Assembly (NCBI GenBank): GCA_008694505.1 | Contig: VZDJ01007747.1 | Location: 2,011,390-2,075,389, forward strand | Direction: 5' to 3' | Source: Cyanoderma ruficeps | Lineage: Eukaryota > Chordata > Aves > Passeriformes > Timaliidae | Length of the DNA stretch: 64,000 bases | Shown: positions 59,831-64,000 of the stretch, one piece after another | How the letters are laid out: each line of letters opens with the position of its first letter | Numbering within the stretch: the first letter of the stretch is position 1 | Notes under the pieces: model-generated | What the model was told of the DNA's origin: nothing | Database searches by the model: none | Seen by the model: the letters and a program-made list of their open reading frames with translations, nothing else | Position numbers and translations under genes: made by a program

Positions 59831-62376
59831 AAACTGAAACTATTTTGGCAAAACCTATTTTCCACTATGAAAATAAATTTTAAATTACTTCCCTCACCCA
59901 GCTTTTCAAGCATGAGCATCCAGTTGTTATTTAGTGGTACAGAATAGGTGCCAGGGTGGTTGTAAGCTCACTTAAGGGAAAGAAAATACCTATGTTTCAA
60001 AAAAAACCAGCAGAAATGTTGGTTTTCTTCTCTTTCCCTTCCATTCCTTTTCCAGGGGATTTAATATTATTATGAGGAGATCTGAAGAGTTATGAATTTG
60101 AATATAAAAAAATTGTCAAATTCAAATCCGTTTTGCATTCTGAGTTTGAATTTATTTTGAGGATTTCATGTATTTTATTTAGATACTTAAACTTTACCCT
60201 AAATTATATTATTATCAACCATTTAATATAATGCAGGTTTTTTTCCACGGCTTAAAGTAGTCCTCTGCTTACTCTGAAAGGGCACACATTTCACTGGGTC
60301 AGTTTTCACTGACAAAATTTGGATCACTACAGTATTTCCTGTCATTTTGGAAGGGAATATTAAGTTCTAAATTCTTCAAGAATATTTTGGTATGGATTAT
60401 AATATACTTTTCCCTTTCCTAAATTAGAAAAGTTAGGATGCTGCATTTTTTAAATGAAGTAAAAAATAGAACAAAAGGAATCCTACTAGTGCTGTTTCAA
60501 TCTACATATTTTGGTATTTTTCTCTTGCCTTGCATTTTCCTGTTTTGTATTTTCCTGGATTTAAATATGTTGACTCCATGGAAACTATTGCTTTATTTCT
60601 TGGAAGAAATCTTTATCTTTTATCTCTTGAGAATGGTGCACATATATTAAATTAAGATTTTGTATAATGGCAGAATAAGCTCTTTCTATGACCGATTGAT
60701 GATTGATTATTGTAGAGCTGTAGCTGCACATCACAATGCTTTTTGGCAAGCAGCATTCATTTCCAACATGACAAATTTGTTTTAGTCTATACTAGTTCTG
60801 CTTAATAGCTGGGAGAAAACCTGGGCGAATATTGCTCATGTTCATCTGTGAGCACTGATTTAAAGTACAAGTATAAGAAAACCCTGTTCTAAAATAGATC
60901 AAATATTTTGTGAAATGCTTATCGTTATTGGTGCTGGTTACCATCTTGCACCAACAGTGATTGTTTTTCTTCTCCTCAGTGTTTTTAAAATACCATTTGC
61001 AGTACAGATTCAATATGATTTAATTTTACCAATTTTACCATTGGAATGTTCTTCGTGCTACTGTGTTGACAGTCCCAAGTTAGATCCATCTCCGTTTGCT
61101 TGTTTGCCAGCTTGGTTCCATGACACATACTGCCTCAGCCTTAGGACCATGAAGGGCTTTAGGGATATTTTCTCACTAGCACGAATTTACCTTTCCTAGT
61201 GCTCTAGCCAAAGTACCCAAGATTCATGGTGCTTGTAATAAAGCTTACAAATACACATACTTGGTCCATGAAGAGGTTTCGTTGTGTGATTTATTTCATT
61301 GCAAAAGAGGAATGGTTTTCTAAAAGAACTGAGATATTGGGAACTGCAACAAGGGAGGGGTGTAATTCATGGAAATAAAATTATGGAACAATTCTGGACT
61401 ACTATGATGGCTTTTAGACACAGTTCCATGTGTGTGTCTTGGACCCCTCTGTAGAATGTAATACAAAAGCCACCAATCTTCTTAGGCAGAGTGAATCACT
61501 GATTATAACTTCTGGTCAAAACTGTTGGCACAAGAAGCCAGAAAGAAAGATACACTTTCCTTAGTAAAGAAGAGCTCAAAGAAAGGCTGTCTTCATTTTC
61601 TGTGGCCCAATTTTAAAAATATGCCTCTATTTTATGTTTTATCTTATGATATTATTATGCTCTAATCTGTGGCATGTGATAGAAGTGAAATTATATCAGC
61701 TTCTTTACCTTGTATATTAATACAAATATATATATAAATATAAATGTGTGTGCATTGCTTTGAAATACCTGGATGATTGTTACTGACCTGAAGTGTCTGC
61801 TCATGTGTAGAAAGTTTGGAAAGGTCAGCCTCTTATATTTTTTCAAAGAAACTTAAGTTTAGCATTGTACAATGGGGTTTTTTCACATGTATTTTACACA
61901 GGCTCTGGTGAATAAAAAACTAAACTCCACACAGCCGATACATTCTTGGCTCTAGTCAGTGCATAAACGTTACTGACAGTAGCAAAATGCTTCTTTTATT
62001 TGAATAGAGAATAAAGAAAGTAGGCTTATAAAATTGTACTTTACCTTTTGTTGGCACAAAGTTTCAAGACTTCCTGTTCGCCTCTCCCAGCTGTCTCTCC
62101 TTATTTTTGCTTTTATTTAGTCCAAAATTCCTGCTGTTTTTTAAATGTGTGTTTGTACATCAAATATTAATGTCCTTTGAATTGGCTGTTTGCTTTTGTG
62201 CGCCATATTAATGATTAATTATTATACTGTGAAACACCATAATTTTAAACCTAAAGGCAAGAAGTCATTCCAGAAACTTGTTAGTGAGCCTGAATTTTTT
62301 TATTTATTATTTTAGTGTTTTCCTATCTTGCTTTTTCTCTTTCTCCTTTTTATATTTTTTTTCTTTTAAATTACAG

Positions 62377-62529
62377 ATAAGATTCTAAATAACTCAAGTG
62401 AGGAACAAATTGTCCAGGCTTCAAAATACATGCATGCAGATATGAGTACAAATTCCACAAGACTTGGTCATGAAAAATCTCTTATCATCTGCTCTGATGG
62501 ACAGATGCAAGGGAAAAAAAAGCTGCAAG
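62377..62529 (+). CDS. Likely internal exon of an unrecognised transcript
   Basis: This has the best splice context in the window. About 60 bases of T/C-rich sequence (62310-62370) end in TTTTAAATTACAG, and the donor is CTGCAAG/GTAAGC. The length is 153 nt, a multiple of three. Only one frame is open: it enters in phase 1 and leaves in phase 1, a symmetric exon that could be skipped or included without shifting the frame. The other two frames stop within the first four codons. The 50 complete codons encode a Ser/Asn/Lys-rich peptide with segments KILNNSSEEQIVQASKYMHA, STNSTRLGHEKS and LIICSDGQ. I do not recognise the protein. The frame also remains open for 56 codons past the donor, so openness is not decisive. 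Phase does not match the 52939 exon read in its open frame, so either another exon lies between them or the transcripts are unrelated or noncoding. Confidence 0.42.
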
Positions 62530-63266
62530 GTAAGCACCAGGGATCAAGGTGCCAGCAAAAGCCAAAAGAGTTAATACAAGTTAAGCATTCAAAGCCAGGT
62601 TCTCATCGGTCTCTGTCCCTCTTGTGTGGGCACAGAGAAGAGGCACAGAGAGATGTCTGCATCACCAACTTCCTTGCTTCAGGGGATGTTGCTTAGGAGT
62701 GTAATATTATTTTCTGGGACAGATTTTTTTCTCACAGATGTATTTGGTAGTTACAGAGATGGTTATTTCCCATTGATGTCAGAGATGAGGAGATGAAAGG
62801 CAATAAAAGTGAGCTACTTCATCGCTGAGCAGCATCCACCTCAAAGAAGCAATTGCGGAAAAATATGTTTTCCTAAAGCTCTGCAAGTAGAAATCATATA
62901 AAAATGAAGGAATATAAATATAAAAAGTAACACCGTAGCATGCATCACAGCTAACTATCCAAACAATATTGGAAGATAGGGTAAGCATGACTGTGGGCCA
63001 AAGTCATCACTAGAGGACAACAATTTCCTGACTTTGTGTTATTGTTCTGTCTGACATGCTGTGTGTCATCTGCATTTCTCCCTCTCATTTCCTATGACTG
63101 TTTCTTTTGCTCCCTGCTTTTAGTTCTTGCTTGTTTGTTTGGACTGGGGAGCAGAGGGAGTGTGGGGGGTATTTGAGGCTTTTTTTATTTTTGTGACCAG
63201 AATTATTCTAAAAAGAAGGTATTAAACATCATCATGATTTTTTATTTCATTTGGCATTTTTTCCAC

Positions 63267-63285
63267 CACACACACACACACACAC
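63267..63285 (+). repeat. (CA)n microsatellite
   Basis: Nine to ten CA units, preceded by CCAC and followed by CCCC. This is the only CA dinucleotide microsatellite of this length noticed in the window, and it may be length-variable in populations. Confidence 0.9.
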
Positions 63286-63838
63286 CCCACTTTCTAGGCA
63301 TTGCTAGTGATTTTTTATATCGTATCCCAGAAAATTGCAATGAAGTGTGCTTAGCATTAAATACCTAAAGCCTTCTTAGGTTCTTCTATTATTGTTGTTC
63401 CTGTTATTATTACTGCTTCTTGTTGTTACTTTTCACTACCATCATGAATCGGGGGGAGATATGGGTCAGGAACTTGTCTGACTAATTGCTGTACCAACAG
63501 AGAACAAAAGACGAGTTCTTTCAGTCAAGTGTTACAACACCCAAGTAAAGGTGTAAAACAGAGGAAATTCGAGGATTGCCTTACCTAGGCTCTCCAAAGA
63601 AAGCTGAAAAAAGGGATGAGAAGGCTCCTGCCAGAGAAGACAACCAAAAGAAAAAATTAAGTGATAAAAAAAGAACCAGGTGCAGAAGAGCCAGAGAAGC
63701 TAGAAGGTCAGAATTGCTCAGGATCAACTGAATCAAAAGCTGCACAACTGGTGACATCTTGCTCAGTCCAAGGTTGGTCTGAGCAACATTGACAGCTGCA
63801 ATACATAAGTTTTACAACATGTGTGGAAAATCACTTAC

Positions 63839-63933
63839 CTGACCTTGTTCATGACTGCAGTATTCATCCATTGCCAAGCAGGCAAGTTGTGTGAACAACT
63901 TGATATTGAACTCCTAGCTCTTATGGCTCTCAT
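63839..63933 (-). CDS. Possible first coding exon on the minus strand
   Basis: On the minus strand, AAGGTCAG is followed by GTAAGTGA, a near-perfect donor with its exon-side edge at 63839. Upstream, an ATG at 63933-63931 opens a frame of 31 codons that runs to the donor and leaves two bases (phase 2). The peptide starts MRAIRARSSISSCSHNL and is not recognised. The base at -3 of the ATG is C, a weak initiation context, and no promoter was seen. An alternative is a short exon beginning after ACTGCAG within this stretch, or no exon at all. Only the donor is strong. Confidence 0.18.
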
Positions 63934-64000
63934 GGGTGGCTGAGGTACGTAGTGCAGGGTCCATGCTAAGTGGTTCAAATCAAACTTAGTAATTTCTGTG

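Larger units (their letters stand above)
53028..62376. other. Noncoding DNA, no gene recognised
   Basis: No gene, RNA gene or transposon was recognised. A GC-richer block at about 53190-53450 has overlapping minus-strand frames of 70-105 codons but no motif or splice context. A GTTT run lies at 57730-57748. The block at 58.8-59.8 kb is entered separately as a possible regulatory element. A TATA-rich run lies at about 61715-61750. Confidence 0.5.
62530..64000. other. Noncoding DNA downstream of the exon candidate
   Basis: Nothing is recognised except a CA microsatellite, a degenerate TTR triplet run (about 63385-63430) and a possible minus-strand exon end at 63839. If the exon candidate at 62377 is real, this is the start of the following intron. 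Confidence 0.5.

Overview
The window looks like a piece of a bird genome, probably from Neoaves. The main evidence is in its repeats. Two 3'-terminal fragments of CR1, the dominant avian LINE, lie at 3551-4210 and 44905-45080, both on the minus strand. One complete solo long terminal repeat of an avian endogenous retrovirus family lies at 20404-20983, in minus orientation. The rest is AT-rich and low in CpG, with short vertebrate-style microsatellites and no bacterial gene architecture: there are no long ORFs, ribosome binding sites, operons or terminators. Single ambiguous bases occur at 30625, 40553 and 50974, two of them inside low-complexity pyrimidine runs.

No gene could be recognised. 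The window reads as intergenic or long-intron DNA. Almost all open frames of 60-155 codons look like chance frames. Four plus-strand stretches do have an acceptor, one frame open throughout and a donor: 9247-9395, 40153-40349, 52939-53027 and 62377-62529. The last has by far the best splice context. A further stretch at 39525-39698 has an excellent acceptor and runs open to a stop. A possible minus-strand first exon lies at 63839-63933. None of the predicted peptides was recognisable, so these could equally be exons of long noncoding RNAs, exons of an unplaced gene, or decoys.

Region by region: 1-3550 is AT-rich sequence without genes. A CR1 copy follows, ending next to an imperfect inverted repeat (4217-4341), and then a decayed tRNA-headed SINE-like fragment (about 7480-7605). 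From 7.6 to 20.4 kb there is unannotated DNA with one exon candidate at 9.2 kb and a moderately GC-rich segment at 11.3-11.85 kb. The solo LTR occupies 20.4-21.0 kb. From 21 to 39.5 kb there are only small duplications and low-complexity tracts. The interval 37.1-40.4 kb is the most unusual: it holds an exact 29-bp direct repeat at two sites 2.65 kb apart, local duplications beside the second site, and two of the exon candidates. From 42 to 60 kb, several AT-rich blocks keep isolated CpGs and carry clustered homeodomain, POU or GATA-type motifs, most clearly 58780-59830. They resemble conserved noncoding regulatory elements, but that can only be settled by cross-species alignment. The last 2 kb hold the best exon candidate and a CA microsatellite.

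I did not find a new multi-gene system here. The most useful leads are the exon candidates, the putative regulatory blocks and the template-switch-like duplication cluster.
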